Notes under the pieces: generated by a model
Databases searched by the model: none
Told to the model about the DNA's origin: nothing
What the model saw: only the letters and a program-made list of their open reading frames with translations
NCBI GenBank assembly: GCA_000708835.1
Contig: DF237520.1
Coordinates: 1-57,085, forward strand
Source: Klebsormidium nitens
Lineage: Eukaryota > Streptophyta > Klebsormidiophyceae > Klebsormidiales > Klebsormidiaceae
Reading direction: 5' to 3'
DNA: 57,085 bases
Translations under genes and position numbers: made by a program
Shown: positions 21,640-34,866 of the stretch, in pieces
Position numbering within the stretch: position 1 is the stretch's first letter
Layout: every line of letters begins with the position of its first letter

Positions 21640-23540
21640 AGGTCGCATGCCCGTTCCTACATTCGAGAGTCCTGTTTTAATGGTAAGTGGGCGGGTCGAT
21701 GACTGGCAGAAAGTTTGAAACACTGAAGCTTCCTGCACACTTCCTGGACGAAGACTGGGCCTCGCTCCGCTAGGTCTCCCGACGTTCCGAGTCGAAGGAT
21801 TTGCGCTTCTGTCAAGGCTGCCTGTGTCAAGCCATCTCTGAGCAAGTTGTCTTTCAGAAGGATAGAAAGTACAGGATAGATCATCTTTTGCAACTGTTTC
21901 TCCGTTCCATGCTTTTGATGCGCCTGCTAAAGAGGACATGCTCTTCGAACGATGGTTTTGAAAACTGGGTTTCCCTAACCGGGCTCTTTATAGTCGCCCG
22001 GGCCACGTCGAGCAGATTGGCTCGAGGCCGGCGACAAGCTGCCAATCTCTCGTTCGTGGAGTGATCTTGCGGTATACATAAAGAACGCCTGGATGAACCA
22101 CGATTAAGCTAGTGTCTCGTGCTCATCTTCCGTCCGCTAAGATTGCGCTGTGAAACGTACCATTTCTAAATAGTGGTCGGCAACGATTGTAAGAAGATGC
22201 TGGCGGGGGCGACTGTCAGTGTCTGTCCTTCCTCAGCTGAGCCGGCTCTTTTTGACGTCTTATACTGCTCATCCCCACATGCGCGCAACACAGTACACTG
22301 CTTTTCCCCAATTCTTGAAGACGCGTCGCTTTCCTGGCGCTTTGTGCTGCAATCTTAGCCTCGTCCTAGCTCTTCCGAACCGCCGGGTGCCGGGAACCCT
22401 TGGTTCATCTATAATTCTGTCCTTGTAATCCACGGCGGTCTGTTGACGAGCCGACGAATCGTAGGCTGGCCCTCCTGGCATAGGCTCCCCGCCATTTCAG
22501 CCCCTGATCGACAGGGGCCTCGTTTTGGGCAGTCTGAATTTCCTCTCCAAGTCCTAACTCGACCTTGGGAACTTACCTGTCAACTATGGATACAGTGACC
22601 ACCAGGTTGCTTATTGTAAAAGTTACTTGGAGGACAACACTTAGATCACAAATGTCCGTGAATATGTGTTTACCGGGGGCCGCAGGCCGTTAAAAGGCCC
22701 CTGGGAAGGTTGACATGGATTCGAAAGAAAAGGCCTCAAATATCGAAGCTGCTTGGATCTCTATCGCTTGCTACACAAGTGCCATATGATGCGGCAATTC
22801 TTCACCAATTTGCGGACTCGCGGGATTGTTGCACGTCATTCTGTTCAAAGATGCTTCCTATTCTTCTGCCTGTCGCAAACCCGGCGCCTCCTTCACGTGC
22901 CAGTATCACCACTATCATGGGTATACCTTGATCCCTTTCCTAGATCAATTAAGGCTGGCCGTGATAGAACGGACGTGTGGAGCCAAGTTGCAGCCTCCCT
23001 ACCACTCACAGTACTCGTCACCTCGAGCCAAATACGATTGATTGTACCCCAACGCTTATTAAAGCAAATTTTATAAGAAGGCGCCTTGTCGTTCCCGAGG
23101 GTCCTGTCGAGCGCACTGCAAGGATCGATTGATTGATAAAGACCGTTTTCTTACTTGACCAAGAGGCTGTTGGCTGACCTTCGTCGTATGCTCTCTTCTC
23201 CTCCTCTGTTGTCGATTCCCTCATCTTCTGACCAAGTTCTTCCCAGTGAAGGAAATGACTCATCTGCTCTTCAGACCGGGCACCGAAGAAGGTCAGCCAA
23301 CTCATCACCGGGCGGGGTAGCTTTTAGTCTTTCCTGTTTGCATCGATCATATCGAAGAGCCGTCGGGTTTGCAAGTGCTTCCACGAAGGTGCTGTCTTTT
23401 CGAATCCCAAATGCAGAGGTCGTTACTCGGTGCCAAGAGCAGCCCAGATAAAAGTGCTGGGTCCCCGGCAGCCGTTCGTTTGTAAGGTGGCCAGTCAATG
23501 AAGTAAGTTTTGACTCCAGCAGAGTCTAGTGGAAAACTGG
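21640..23540 (+). repeat. array A unit 5
   Basis: Starts with ggtcgcatgcccgtt. Anchors: aggtctcccgacg near 21772, cggcaacgattgtaag near 22180, cagctgagccggctc near 22238, gggggccgcaggccgtt near 22674, ggctggccgtgatag near 22950, gaagagccgtcgggtttgc near 23355. Period about 2.0 kb, the shortest unit. No gene seen. Confidence 0.7.
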
Positions 23541-23587
23541 CCTGCCGCTTTGCGTCTCAAAATCCTGTAATTTCAATTGGTTTGTAC

Positions 23588-23624
23588 GGCCATGAAAGAC
23601 CGAAGAGCGAAGAACCTTCGCTCT
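23588..23624 (+). repeat. hairpin K, strongest stem
   Basis: GGCCATGA box (23588-23595), then AGAGCGAAG (23604-23612), loop aac, CTTCGCTCT (23616-23624): nine perfect pairs. Its arms are longer and differ from other K copies. Confidence 0.65.
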
Positions 23625-23719
23625 CAGCTCACCTGGAGGTATGCGAACAAACAGGCCTGCCCTATTTCGACGACGCCATACTTGAAAGCCGATACGCTCT
23701 TTTTGATTAATTACGGCGC

Positions 23720-23762
23720 TTGGCTATGATGATTGCACGTTTGGCAGCGAAGGTCTCTGCCA
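23720..23762 (+). repeat. hairpin P, copy
   Basis: TTGGCTATGATGA box, then TGGCAG (23742-23747) pairing with CTGCCA (23757-23762); here the bulged base is absent. Confidence 0.55.
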
Positions 23763-26455
23763 CGGTCACTAGCGTGGGCAGAAGCCCACAAGCCTCCCCC
23801 TTCATAATTGGGTGTGATATTTCAATGGTTCGCTGATTCGTCGAGTGTCACGTGTCGATAAGCGAGTCTGCCCAGTCTTTCTTTCGCGTGTCCGGATCGA
23901 CCAAGTCGCTGTAGATGCATAAAGAAGTGGGATGAGGCACCTTCGGCGTCACGTGAGGGCGACACCTTCTAGTTCCGTTCAATTGCTTTCCAAGCCGGAA
24001 ACCAACCACCCGTCCACTCTCGGACTTGTTGTTCGTCATCGGGGTGTCGCTAACCGTGTGTTGGTCTGCTGCTTCAATCGTTCACTTGCTGCTGCATGTG
24101 CTGGCTATGATTGATATTACGTGCCCAGATACGGTGTCAGTTGTGTCGAGTTTGTAAGAGCCGGACACAAGGTACACGTTCCTAAAGGTTTGAAAAATGC
24201 GTCACACTCGTCCAATCAAGCGGCCGCTTGTGGGCTCTCGTTCAGACCCAACGATAATCAGGGGACCGGCCCGGCCGTAAGGGAAGTTCAGTCTTTACGT
24301 CGTAATCTTGCCGGCGTGTTGCTGCTCAAACGTCGTAACGCGGCCAGTGACCGGCACGCAAATGACGCGTTGAGTAAAGACGTTGGTGTGCATGCACTTT
24401 TTGTTGCTCTCACCGCGGCGCTGTTGCGATTGCCAGCGTCGGATAGCTGACGTGGACAACTAGACAATTACGGCTTGTTACCAGTTGTGCTAAGCCCGTG
24501 CGTTGGTCGCCAAGTTTTCATATGACGCACACGAAAGAGAGCCTCCAGATTTGGTACTCCTGGTTGTGTTGCCAGCGCCGCAGATTGACTCTGGCCACTT
24601 CTTCTCTGCTTTATTTCACCGATCTTCTTCGCCAATTGCTTGACCCAGGGAAGCGCCTTGTTTCACAAGGGGGTGAATCCGTAGTTTCAATCCGGGCCCG
24701 TGTGATCGCGGTTCTTCAACTTCTTCAAGGGCGTTCAAAGCAGGGGTAATCGCCCTCTGCCAACAGTTCTGACTTTCCTCCCTCAAGAAGCGCGTCCCTG
24801 CCCGTGTACTTGCTGTGCTCTCGTGTACGCTGAAAGGGGCGATGAAGAAATCGGCTCAAAGGCCAAGGAACGCTGCCAAAACGCCTTCTTGTTCTCGCAT
24901 ATTCAAAGAGAACATGTCTCAATTCAGTGGCTCATTTGATCTAAATCTGCAATAGGACTTTGTAGAGGGAGCCTTTCTAAGTGATCGGCAACGATCATAT
25001 GCGGGAACCCTGGCGGAGGCAATTGTCAGGGTTTTTTGTAGCCTTCAGCTGAGCCGGCTCCCTATAAATGCTTAACCAATCGAAGCACCAAAACATGGGG
25101 GAGAACAACTTCTCTTGACGACATATTGCGCTCCTCGCCCTTCGTCCTGCAAGCCTGCTTTCACGCCAGCTTTCGCCGGGTGCCAGGGGGTCTACATGCG
25201 ATTTTGAAACCTTTTACGCTCGTGAGGAGGCGGCAATTTTGACTGGCCCTGCTGCCATAACGTCAACAGACTTCGTAACCCCTGACGACGCATGTGGGCA
25301 CTTCTATATTTCATTCTCAGGTCTTATTTCGATGTCGGCACCTTTTAAACATGAAGTACTACCCGGCCAAACTGCTTCCGGTAAATGAATATGACTGTGG
25401 GTGTCTCTTCTTTGTCCCCCGGGTGTTGGAGCCCGTCGAAGGACCTCTGCAAAACGGGTTGGGTGTTGGAAAGTGACGCCTGAGATCTATGGGCAACATT
25501 CATGGACACGTCTTCATTGCTTGCTCAATATTGACGCCAATCCGTTCTGCAAAGTCGATTCTGTTGAATTTTCGTTTTGAGCACATCATCAATAGGTCAA
25601 AAGCTAGACTCGTATTTCATCTGCGTAGTTACAAAGTGCGACCTCTCTTACAAGGATATTCCGAATCTTGTTTCCGCAGTTCAGTAGACACTGGTCATGA
25701 TAGAACAAACGTGCGGCGCCATGCTTCAGCCTCAGTCTTTTTTACAGCTCCCTCGAGCGAGGCACGGATTACCTGATTTAAGTCTACGTTCTTGTAAGGG
25801 CAAACCATCTAAGAAGGCGCTGGCGTTGTATTGTCTCCAAGAACTGTTGATCGAGCGACTTGTCATTGGGGCGGACAAATTTTGGAAAAAGTGCCCTTTC
25901 TCGATTCAAGCGAGGAGTCTTCCGCTGGCAGGTGGCCCTTTCTCGTTTTTTCTTTGATTCTCCTCTTGTGTCCGCCTCCTTCGTCTCGCGGTTTTGCTTG
26001 TTGCTTGACCACTTTCCGCGTTCGTCCTAAGAACGGCCGACGTGCTTGGCCCCGGGCGGACCCCAAAGCTTTCGCGTCGTCAGTATGGAAGAAAGTACTC
26101 TCTGTCTCTTGCACGCATCTTGCATCGCCGTCGACGTTTCACGAAGGGGCTGCTTTTTTTGGTGCCGGTTATCAACATGGTACCAGAAGAGCTCGCCGGC
26201 CGGTCGATCATCACAGCACTTATAAGGATCCGTACAAAGCCACATTTTTCTTGTGTGCTACTCCCACCGTTTTGGACCTTGGATCTGCGCCGACGGCCAC
26301 GCTTGGTTTCCACCTGAGAGCACTTGTTGAGGCGATCTGGCCTGTCCTACTACATGAATAATCTGGTCATACAAGATCCAGTGGAAAGCCAAACCTCCGC
26401 GGTCCGACGTCTGTTGTGCGTCCTAAAATCCTGTGTTAGGGGCGGGGGGCGTTCA

Positions 26456-26495
26456 GGCCATGAACGACCGGAAGAACCGAAGCATCGTCGCTTCA
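26456..26495 (+). repeat. hairpin K, copy
   Basis: GGCCATGA box, then GAAGC (26479-26483), loop of six, GCTTC (26490-26494). A GC-rich run (ggcggggggcg) precedes the box. Confidence 0.6.
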
Positions 26496-26926
26496 GTTTG
26501 CCTAATAACGGAGCACTTTAAGCCTTGCTTTCACATAATATGCTGACGTTAATCTAGGACGTCTTTGCGTTCTTGTCGAGGTTTCTGGTGGCGGTATGCG
26601 TCGACCTTGTTTTGCAAAGGGGCAGCAACCACACGGTAGTTTATTGACAGTTGGATTCCAAGCTATGCTTTGTGGCGCCAGGTTGGCGAGCTTGAGGAGC
26701 GTGCTAGGATTTACGTTCTGCTCGTCGTCGAATGTTGCAAAGTTTTCGACGTAGTTTTGTGTCTCCTTGGCACAGTCTCTGCCATAACAGCCCTCTCCAA
26801 AACGGTGTCTAATAAAGATGGGCTGCTGTAGTGTTATTCTAACGAGCTTGTCTTTGTTTATCTATACGCCTTCATCAGGCTTTTCAAACATAGAAAACTT
26901 TTCTTCATCTATGAAATGAGTGCAGA

Positions 26927-26971
26927 TTGGCTATGACGATCTAACGAGCTGGCAAGCAATGAACGCTGCCA
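26927..26971 (+). repeat. hairpin P, copy
   Basis: TTGGCTATGACGA box, then TGGC[a]AGC (26950-26957) with GCT+GCCA (26965-26971). Confidence 0.6.
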
Positions 26972-27723
26972 CCGCGCCCACGTTCGTAAAGCTCGCCAAA
27001 GCCCCTGTGCGATTGCATCTATTATGCAGATAGTCGACTTTCACGATCTCACAAGTTGGTCATTGGTTTCACCCCGAATTTCTTCTGCGTGTCCGGGTGC
27101 TTCGGACTCAACGTCCATCGGGGGCTTTGCGATCCAAATCACGAGGCGGACCTGCGCCAATTGAGGTATGACGAGTTTCCCTGCCTCATTTGTTGGCGAT
27201 GAAAGAGGCCAGGTGCTAGTGGATTCGTTACGAGAGCCCGCTTTGTTGCGCTTCCGTTCCTGCGGGTTTCTTGGTTGCATCGGGGCCGTCGAGTCAAATA
27301 GGCACTTGTGAGCATTCACTCAAGTCACCCGTTTCAAAACCCAAGCAACCCGTAAAAGCGTCGGACTTAGCCTGGTTCCTTCCTGGAATTTTGAAAAGCA
27401 TTCGAAACTTTGGATATTCAGAGACTGTTGGCCGCCTTCACTATCCTCGTACGTGAGACAACACGGAGACACCTGTGCGCAGCTCTTGATGCTCTCCTGC
27501 AGACCCTTTCGCGTTCGACATCAACTGTAGTAGCTAAGGTAAACGAAAGTTGGGCGACCTGTACTATAATCTGACGTGTTGGCGATGGACCGGGCAGCCC
27601 TTATCAACCAGATTGTTGTGCCCACCTTGTTACGTGAGCATTAAACTTCTCTACGTTTTGCTCTCGCACGGACATTGTGAATCAGGAGGTGCCCAGAACT
27701 CTTTCTCAGGCGGGCGCTGCAGG

Positions 27724-27763
27724 GGCAATGAAAACGAGAGGGATTGAAGCAGTAGCGGCTTCA
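27724..27763 (+). repeat. hairpin K, copy
   Basis: GGCAATGA box, then TGAAGC (27745-27750), loop of seven, GCTTCA (27758-27763). Six perfect pairs. Confidence 0.6.
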
Positions 27764-28788
27764 TCCCTGTTTCTGTACGAACGAGCCAAACGGTCCGCAA
27801 TTCTTACCCATCCTTTCAACGGTGCGCGCTCTTCCCGCCTGCTTGCACTGCCTCAGGCTGCAGTCAGAAGGAATTTCCGTCGGCAATACATATTCGTTAC
27901 GAATCTTCTGCTCTAGTTGACAAGCTTCGGTGCTTGTGCAGAATGTTGTTCTTTACTCAACGCCGACAAGGTCACGGTTGCCGCCCTATACCTCTGAAAA
28001 TTGGTCTCCCCAATCTTCTCGTCCGCTATTCCTATTCGCTGTCGCTCTAGGCCGATGAAACGTCGTGTCCGCGTATGCTATCTTAGCACATTCAGTGGTC
28101 ATACTCTCTGCTTGAGTCTGTCGCGGGCAATTCATCAGGCCGCACGTCACTTGCTTTTCGACCAGCCGGCGATGACAGGGTGGAGTTTGAGGAAAAACCT
28201 TCAACTTGCAGTACCCTCAGACCGGAGTCGGCCGCCTTTGCCATTGCCGCGGCCGTACGCATTGCCCGGGAGCTCGTCTTCCTGGTTGGTCTTGTCAGTA
28301 TTTCAAGTCGCTCACCGTTACAACAAGCTTTGAGGACTGCACTAGTCGCTCACTGTCTCCGCGCATTCTGGCAGCCCTCACGAACCCCTAACTTTAGGCA
28401 GTGTGTCCGTGCTTGGACGCAGAGAGATTAGGAAGGTGTATTACACTTGTTTCTTGCACAAACCTCTTGTTGACCCGCTCTGGTTGAACCAGAGATGCGC
28501 ATGCTCCGTGTCATATACGCCATCTGGTGGGTTGCTCATCGTTTCTGAATCATCGCGCTTCGTTGGTAAGAAAGACGGCGGCTTCAGATATGCTCCCTCG
28601 TTTGCTGCTATGTTGGGTAGCGGCAAGGACTTTGAAAGGTAGATGCGCACTGGTTACTGCTGTCAGAATATATGGGCTGTCCTCCACAGACGTACGAGTG
28701 CTGAGAAGTTTCGATTCCTCTGCTACTTGTTGAACGCCCGGCTCTGATGGGCATCGCTTGCAAGCACGATTCATTCTTGTGGGCTGAT

Positions 28789-28833
28789 TTGGTTATGACG
28801 AGCTCCCCGCCTGGCGCTTGCATAATTGGCCAA
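28789..28833 (+). repeat. hairpin P, short stem
   Basis: TTGGTTATGACGA box, then TGGC (28812-28815) and GCCA (28829-28832). Only the four outer pairs survive. Confidence 0.4.
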
Positions 28834-29089
28834 TGTGTATTTGGGAGGCGCGGAAGCCAGCATCTACTGTTGGATAATTTTGCATCACGCGTGTGCATAG
28901 AAAAGAATGAAAGGGCCGTCTGTGCTCTGCATGGATGATGAGCAACTGAATTTCTGCACTTAAATTCGTACAAATTGAACCCTTCTGAGCCAGATATGAC
29001 GGTTTGATTTATATTGTGCTCGGCTTGCGGCGTAGTTCACTGCCGAATCTCGGCTTACTTCTGCTGTGTATCTCGAAATCAAGACAAAA

Positions 29090-29125
29090 GGCCATGAATC
29101 AAGGTTAAAATGAGGCTTCGCCTCA
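29090..29125 (+). repeat. hairpin E, copy
   Basis: GGCCATGA box, about 13 bases, then TGAGGC (29111-29116), loop ttc, GCCTCA (29120-29125). Confidence 0.6.
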
Positions 29126-30865
29126 CGACCGTCAACCGTTTTGTCATCTGAGCCAACGGCGAGAACAAGGGAGCTTTTGTTACTCCAGGGTCGCGGAAGA
29201 CCGGAAACGTTAAGCACCAGATCTTTGGCGGTGGCAACCTCGTGGCAACTTTTATCTGTTGACAAGAGCGTCTTTACAACCTATCCATTCTGCTTGGAAT
29301 GTGCATCCCTTGGAACCCTACTGAAACACGCTGCCAAGTCGCTTTCAGTTTTAGCCGAGAAAACCCATACGATTGAGGCGGAAAGATAAGCCTCAAAGAC
29401 CATGTCCAACGACCCTTGATGCCAACTGTCCCAGAGTGTGTCCATGGTGTCCCTTCAATCCCTCAATGTCTATAGGTCGGAATCCTATATACATAACTGC
29501 AGGTGGTGTGCTGGGCATAAATAGCTGGAAGCCTGGGACCAGTGTCGCTTCCAACACGTGTGCTTCCAAAACAAGGACCAGCCCTTACTTTTCCTGAATC
29601 CTGCTGACGTTTTGGGTCTTCGCGTCTTTGGCTTGTCGAGGCAGCTGGCTTTGTTGCAGTTCTGCCCTGGGCTTCCGCTTTCAGGCTCAGTGGTAGGGAA
29701 CCGCGAGATGCATTTTAATCACGGCCTTAGGCAATCCTGAGACGAATTTGGTGCGCTAGGATCGCGAGCTCGAGTGACGACCTCGGTGCATGGTCGGGGC
29801 TGGCTCTAGCTCGTTGGACATACGGTAATGCCAGTTTCTATGGGTACAGACATGCGTAAAATCGACCCGTCGTCGCTGTGATTTTTGTCAAAGCTGGGCA
29901 AACTTCTCTTCACCGGGCTGATAAGTATGGCCTTCTTGGACGATCTGAAAGGACTCTTAACCATGAACCTTTCATCAGTGTGGTTGGCAGCAGAACGGCC
30001 ATGATAAGTCTACAATTTGGCGAGCGAAAGTGGTTGCCACAATTCTCGTTCTTTGTGAAGCCACGTTAAAATGAACGTGGTTCTGATGTAAGCTGATGGT
30101 TCGCACTGTCGCTTTTCTGTACGTTCCGGTTACTTCCGAAACCTGGAAATCAAGAAGTCCTTAATCTTCTCTTCATGTAGATTCTGCTCTTTGACAAAAA
30201 CGACGGTTTTGAGCTAGATTCTAAGGATTCGGTTCTTTTTTCCCGTCGTATTGGGGGATTGCTGCCGTGTTGCATCGTACGCAGATGGTACCTGCTGTGT
30301 ATGCTGGCTGTGATAGACAGATGCCCACCGGCAGAGACGGTGTCAGCGAGCTAGTCGACCCTAGAGCTGGCCCCAAAAACATGTTTAAATTCTGGCAGGT
30401 AATCGTTCAGTTGCACGTACCATACCAGTCCATCCAAGCTGCCGCTTGTGGGCTCTCACACTTCGACCAATTTTGTGGGTGTCAGTGAAAGAACGCGAAA
30501 GTCTCAGTCGGGAGTCAATGTTGCAGCATATGGCTGCGCTCAGAAGTTGGGTAAAATCGGCCATTGGTGCCATGAAAACACGCAAAGAGCCCAGCTGTAC
30601 CGGTTGTGCAGCTTCCGATTGCTGTCATTGTTACGCTGCCGCGCCCGCAACCGCGTAGCTACGGCAGACGATGATACACTGACGTTCATTTTGGGATTTT
30701 GCGTTATGCAGTTACTTCGTCGGTGTAGATGCTGCGGGGCTGCCACAGAATTGACGTTATCTTGCTTTGTGCTATGTGTCTGGCATTGCACCCTCCGGCG
30801 CTCTCGAGATCACCGGTACGTGTCTGAGCCGTCCCGGCCCGGAATCTGATTGACAGAGTATTGAG

Positions 30866-30909
30866 CTGGCAATGACAAGCTATAGCCTGGCGAGCTTAAG
30901 ACGCTGCCA
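30866..30909 (+). repeat. hairpin P, copy with bulged G
   Basis: CTGGCAATGACAAG box, then TGGC[g]AGC (30888-30895) with GCT+GCCA (30903-30909). The bulged base is G here, A or C elsewhere. Confidence 0.6.
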
Positions 30910-31834
30910 CTGGCCAATTGTGGCTTAGATGCCAACGGGTGAAGGTACTAAGTATTTCTGCCCTGCCCTTATTCGGACTCCATGACCGAAAGGCGTGCCG
31001 CCCAGATCGCAAAGTGGACGGTTTGGTACGTATGGTGCTTTTTCGACGACCTCGTATTGGCAGCTTTTTGACCCAGCATGTCCACTTCCAGACCGTTCGT
31101 CGACTTTGTACAGTGCTTATACAAGACCAAGGCCCGCATATGAATGTTTAAGGTTGCAATTCAAGGAACGGGCCCGGGGTGGAATGGGCGACCAGCTCGT
31201 TCAAGCCTTCTTTCTTCTTTGCAACCCCTGTTTTTCGATAGCAGAGCTTTCACCAGTCCCCTCGCATATGCATGTAGTAAGTCAAGAGATGCTTGATCAT
31301 CAGGGCAGAGGACGCGCGTGCGCGGGCCATGAAGAAAGAGAGGTTAAAATCGTATTGGTTCAGTCTCCATAGCGAAGTGAGCCATGCGTCTAGCGATATT
31401 GCAATACTTCCGCGGCCAATTGCACTCTTAGCAAGCAGGAGGAACAAGTTCAGGTGCTGATCAACGGCCAAATCAGCCTACGATCCTGCCGCGCTAGCTA
31501 TCTTCACAGATTAACGTGGAGGGCTTTTCTCCTTGCGGACGTTTCGCTTACGAACGTCGCTGAAAAATCGTCGCATCGCCGTCCGGAGGCCCAAAGGACG
31601 TCAGCGGATGCGTCTTCGTCTCCCCATCATTCCTGTGAAAATGCCAAAAGCCTGTCCCTCTCCAATAATATACGTGCTGTTGGAACGTGTCATCTCGCGC
31701 CCCTCCGACAGGACGTTCTGCTTTAAGTTATGGAGGCAGCCGCCCATTGCCGCCAACAACGTTTCGGGCCTCTAGAGCGACTTCGCAATTCATGCACCAG
31801 TCCAAGCTCTTTCCTGCGTGCGATCGCCGATGCC

Positions 31835-31870
31835 CGGCTGTGACGACTTTGCCGCCTGGCAAACGGCCAG
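31835..31870 (+). repeat. hairpin P, short-loop copy
   Basis: CGGCTGTGACGA box, then CTGGC (31856-31860), loop of five, GCCAG (31866-31870). Confidence 0.5.
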
Positions 31871-33467
31871 ACGCTCTCGGGACTTAGCGGAAGCTGGCGG
31901 CTACTCAGGTGCACATGAAAAGGACTAGGGAGGGCCCGAAGAATGACCGTTTAGTCACAGCCTGTTGTAAAACCTGAAGCCACTGTTTGCACGACGTTTG
32001 TAGTGACGGACGAATGTGAGAAGCTGGTTGGAGCTCGCTTCATGGGCGAGAAACTCTCGCGAAGAGGTTTTAACGGCGTCGTTGCGCGTGGGCTAATTGC
32101 ACGCAACCCGTCGCCAAAAAGCAACTAGGTCATGCAAGCTCGAACATTAAACCTTGTCGGGCCTTGAAAGATTTATTCCGGATCCCTGAAGAACACTGGG
32201 ACGATCATGTCTCTTGGAGCCGCATTATCGTCATAGACGTACTAGTTAGCGGGTTTTTAAGGACATTTTAAAACAGGAGCAAGGCCGGGTGCGGGGCAAT
32301 CTTCGGGCGGATGCATTTCTATGTCTAGCACACCAATCGAGCGTTCCTCACTAGAGGCTCCCATCAAAATTTGTCGTGTCTGATTTCGAATCCCTTGAAT
32401 ATTGAAGCTGCAATCTGCTTTAAGTTCTCCTTGCCTGTACGTTTCCGAACCAAATGTTCCCTAGCCGACCCTCCCAATGACGTACGTAACATTTCGTGGT
32501 CACGGTGGCCCCTGGCGGCATCTAAAAAGCCTGCAGGTGATCTTGTCGAGTCCTCGCGGTGGGACCTCCCTTTGCTGCTCCAGACTGGAGCCTTACTGCT
32601 TCTCTGTTTGCTATCGCAGCCGCACACATTCTCAATGACGTAGTGTAGGCCCTGACGGCCCCTTGAACGCCAAGGGTTGTCATACTGATGAGATCTTCTC
32701 TCCTTTTTCTTGCTGCTCCTATGAGGATTACGTCCCTCTTTTCTTGTGGCCTAACTCGTACTATATGGTAATTGCGCGACGCTTGCTTTTTCTTGTGCCC
32801 ACTTCGGTGTGGATCAACTGAGTGAATCAATCTCGTTGATATGCATTGGTAATCATACCTGCGGCAGTGCGTGTTGCCAGTTCGCATTGTGTACCATTTG
32901 CGCGCAAGTTGGATGTGAAGGTCGTATGAAATCCGTCTCACTTACCGGAAGCGAGGAAAGATCTTCAAAGCACTGAGAAGGCATCCCATAGTCATAAAGC
33001 AACACTTTTGAAGTTGAGAGTGTACACAGTCCAGCTAGCTTCTTGTAAATTGCGCCTTGTAAGAAGATCTGGCTTCATTCAGACTGAGTCTCGCTCAATT
33101 ATCTGCTCCACAATGAGAACATCAGACTGCTAGAGTTAGGACCGTCGACTAAAAAAACTGTCGTCATTCTGTGTCTTCGATTGCGACAGGCGGATCTTAA
33201 CCGTTGGATCGTGTCGGACGTGGCACACATCCGCTCCGTACTTCAGTTCACGTTCCACACAATGACGAGCGCTAGGTTTTGCTGGGCCAGGGGCCGGCTC
33301 CAGACGAACCGAGTTGCATTTAGATGAGCCGGACTGCCCTATGTATCCAAGCACATTTTTGTGGCCACCGCTTTGCCCGAACATCGAGGGTTTCCTTGTT
33401 CTGCTCTTCGACCTTGTTGTACTTGAGGAGGTCCCTAATCTCTAGAAGCGGGGGGCGCTCGTGCGCG

Positions 33468-33508
33468 GGCAATGAAGAACCAAAGAGAGTGAAGCACTAA
33501 CGTCTTCA
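33468..33508 (+). repeat. hairpin K, copy
   Basis: GGCAATGA box after a GC-rich run (gtgcgcgggc), then TGAAG (33490-33494) and CTTCA (33504-33508). Confidence 0.5.
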
Positions 33509-34500
33509 TCCGTGATCCTTTCTGTGAGCCAAGCGTTTCAGCAATCAATTCCGACGTCGCAACCGAATCCGCACCTGTTGATGCAGGGTGCACTCGGGAG
33601 GACTCTTTGGTCGGTACATCTGTTACAACTAACTGAATGAAGGCACGTGCTCAAATGCCTGCTGTACAACCATTTCTTGATCGAGCCCACAATGACAAGC
33701 CCCCCTACCGCCCGGTCCGCAGGACGAGTAGTCGTCTGAGACATCTTCGTCTTCTTAACCCCCTTATTCACGTCGTGAAACACTCAGCATTTTCGCTTTA
33801 GTCCTGTCCGTATGTGTCTGCATCTCTCGCACTTGCAGCCGTTCTCTGCTTCACTCTGTCGCGGGCTTTATCTTTTGCGGGCATTTAGCCAGACCGCACG
33901 TCACTTCAAGTTCCATCCCTTTGTTAGCTAACGCCGGCCATGACAACGTACGGTGAAGAATCTCTCACTCAGGAGGACTAGAGATCTTCAAAGCTCCATC
34001 TGCCGGAAGGAGCCGGCCACTTACTCCCGTAAGCACATCACCGCTAGCTCGTCCCCCAAACGGCTCCTAGTGTGGATTCCGAGTCGCCCAAAGGCGGTAC
34101 ATCAGTTTTCTAAATCTTACATTGGCTCTATGCGCCCCGCATTCTGGTGGTTTACTGCACACCCGTTGACAAAGCCAAAGTCTCTTTGCCTGAGAGCAAG
34201 GATTTTGGGGCGTTTACTGATCGTATTCAAAGCTTTTGTAATATGGATATCCAGGTTTGCGAATCGGTTCCGGCTTCCTGCTATGCCCTGGTGCCAGCCG
34301 GGAGCACACGAAGAAACTGGATATATGCGAGCTGCTGCTTGCATCGGTTCCCAGTCATAACCAAAGTCCTTTTAATAAAGATGCCAGCTTTGAAACTAAG
34401 ACTCGTATGTCTAGGAACGATCACTTGGAAGCCCGAAATGAATCCGGCTTTGCTTATATAGCGCGCTTCTTTCTTTGTGCGCGCGCGAGAAACGATAGAT

Positions 34501-34545
34501 CGGCTGTGACGATCGAGTTCGCCCCCTGGCAAAATTTTCGCCATT
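34501..34545 (+). repeat. hairpin P, short stem
   Basis: CGGCTGTGACGA box, then TGGC (34527-34530) and GCCA (34540-34543). Confidence 0.4.
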
Positions 34546-34830
34546 CGTCTTGTAATCTGCGGAAGCCGGCGTCATTCTTGGAGTAGCTCTGCCTTAAGAG
34601 TGTGCTTTGAGGCCCCATTGTGCTGTAATGAGCAACTAGGATCGCAGTTCAAAGTCACACATGTAAAGAGACCGTTCGTTGGTTCTGAGGTACGTAAAAC
34701 GGTTGCGGATTCTGGAGATACAGAGATACAATAGCTAGACCTCAATTCAGTTTGATTCCCGCTCCAGTGTCGTCTTTCGTTTGTAATCGATTGATTAACT
34801 TTCTCTGTTACGTTTCGAAGTAAAGACGAA

Positions 34831-34866
34831 GGCCAGGAAAGAAGGCCCATTGAGGCTCCGCCTCAA
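34831..34866 (+). repeat. hairpin E, copy
   Basis: GGCCAGGA box, then TTGAGGC (34850-34856), loop tcc, GCCTCAA (34860-34866). Seven perfect pairs. Confidence 0.6.

Larger units (their letters stand above)
19385..21640 (+). repeat. array A unit 4
   Basis: Starts with ggtcgcatgcccgtt and carries hairpin K (19448), ttgcgcttataccgctcttg near 19908 (14365 in the earlier copy), caggggcgttgac near 19979, hairpin Q (20049), cgacgattgtaag with cagctgagccgg near 20201-20270, gggtgccgcagcccgt near 20654, ggccgtgacag near 20923 and caaagcagccgttggg near 21364. No last-exon copy found. No gene seen. Confidence 0.7.
23540..26450 (+). repeat. array A unit 6
   Basis: Anchors: hairpin K (23588), hairpin P (23720), atcggcaacgatcat near 24981, cagctgagccggctc near 25048, ttcgatgtcggcacc near 25328, gggtgttggagcccgt near 25421, actggtcatgatag near 25690, accagaagagctcgccggcc near 26181. 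Period about 2.8 kb. No gene seen. Confidence 0.65.
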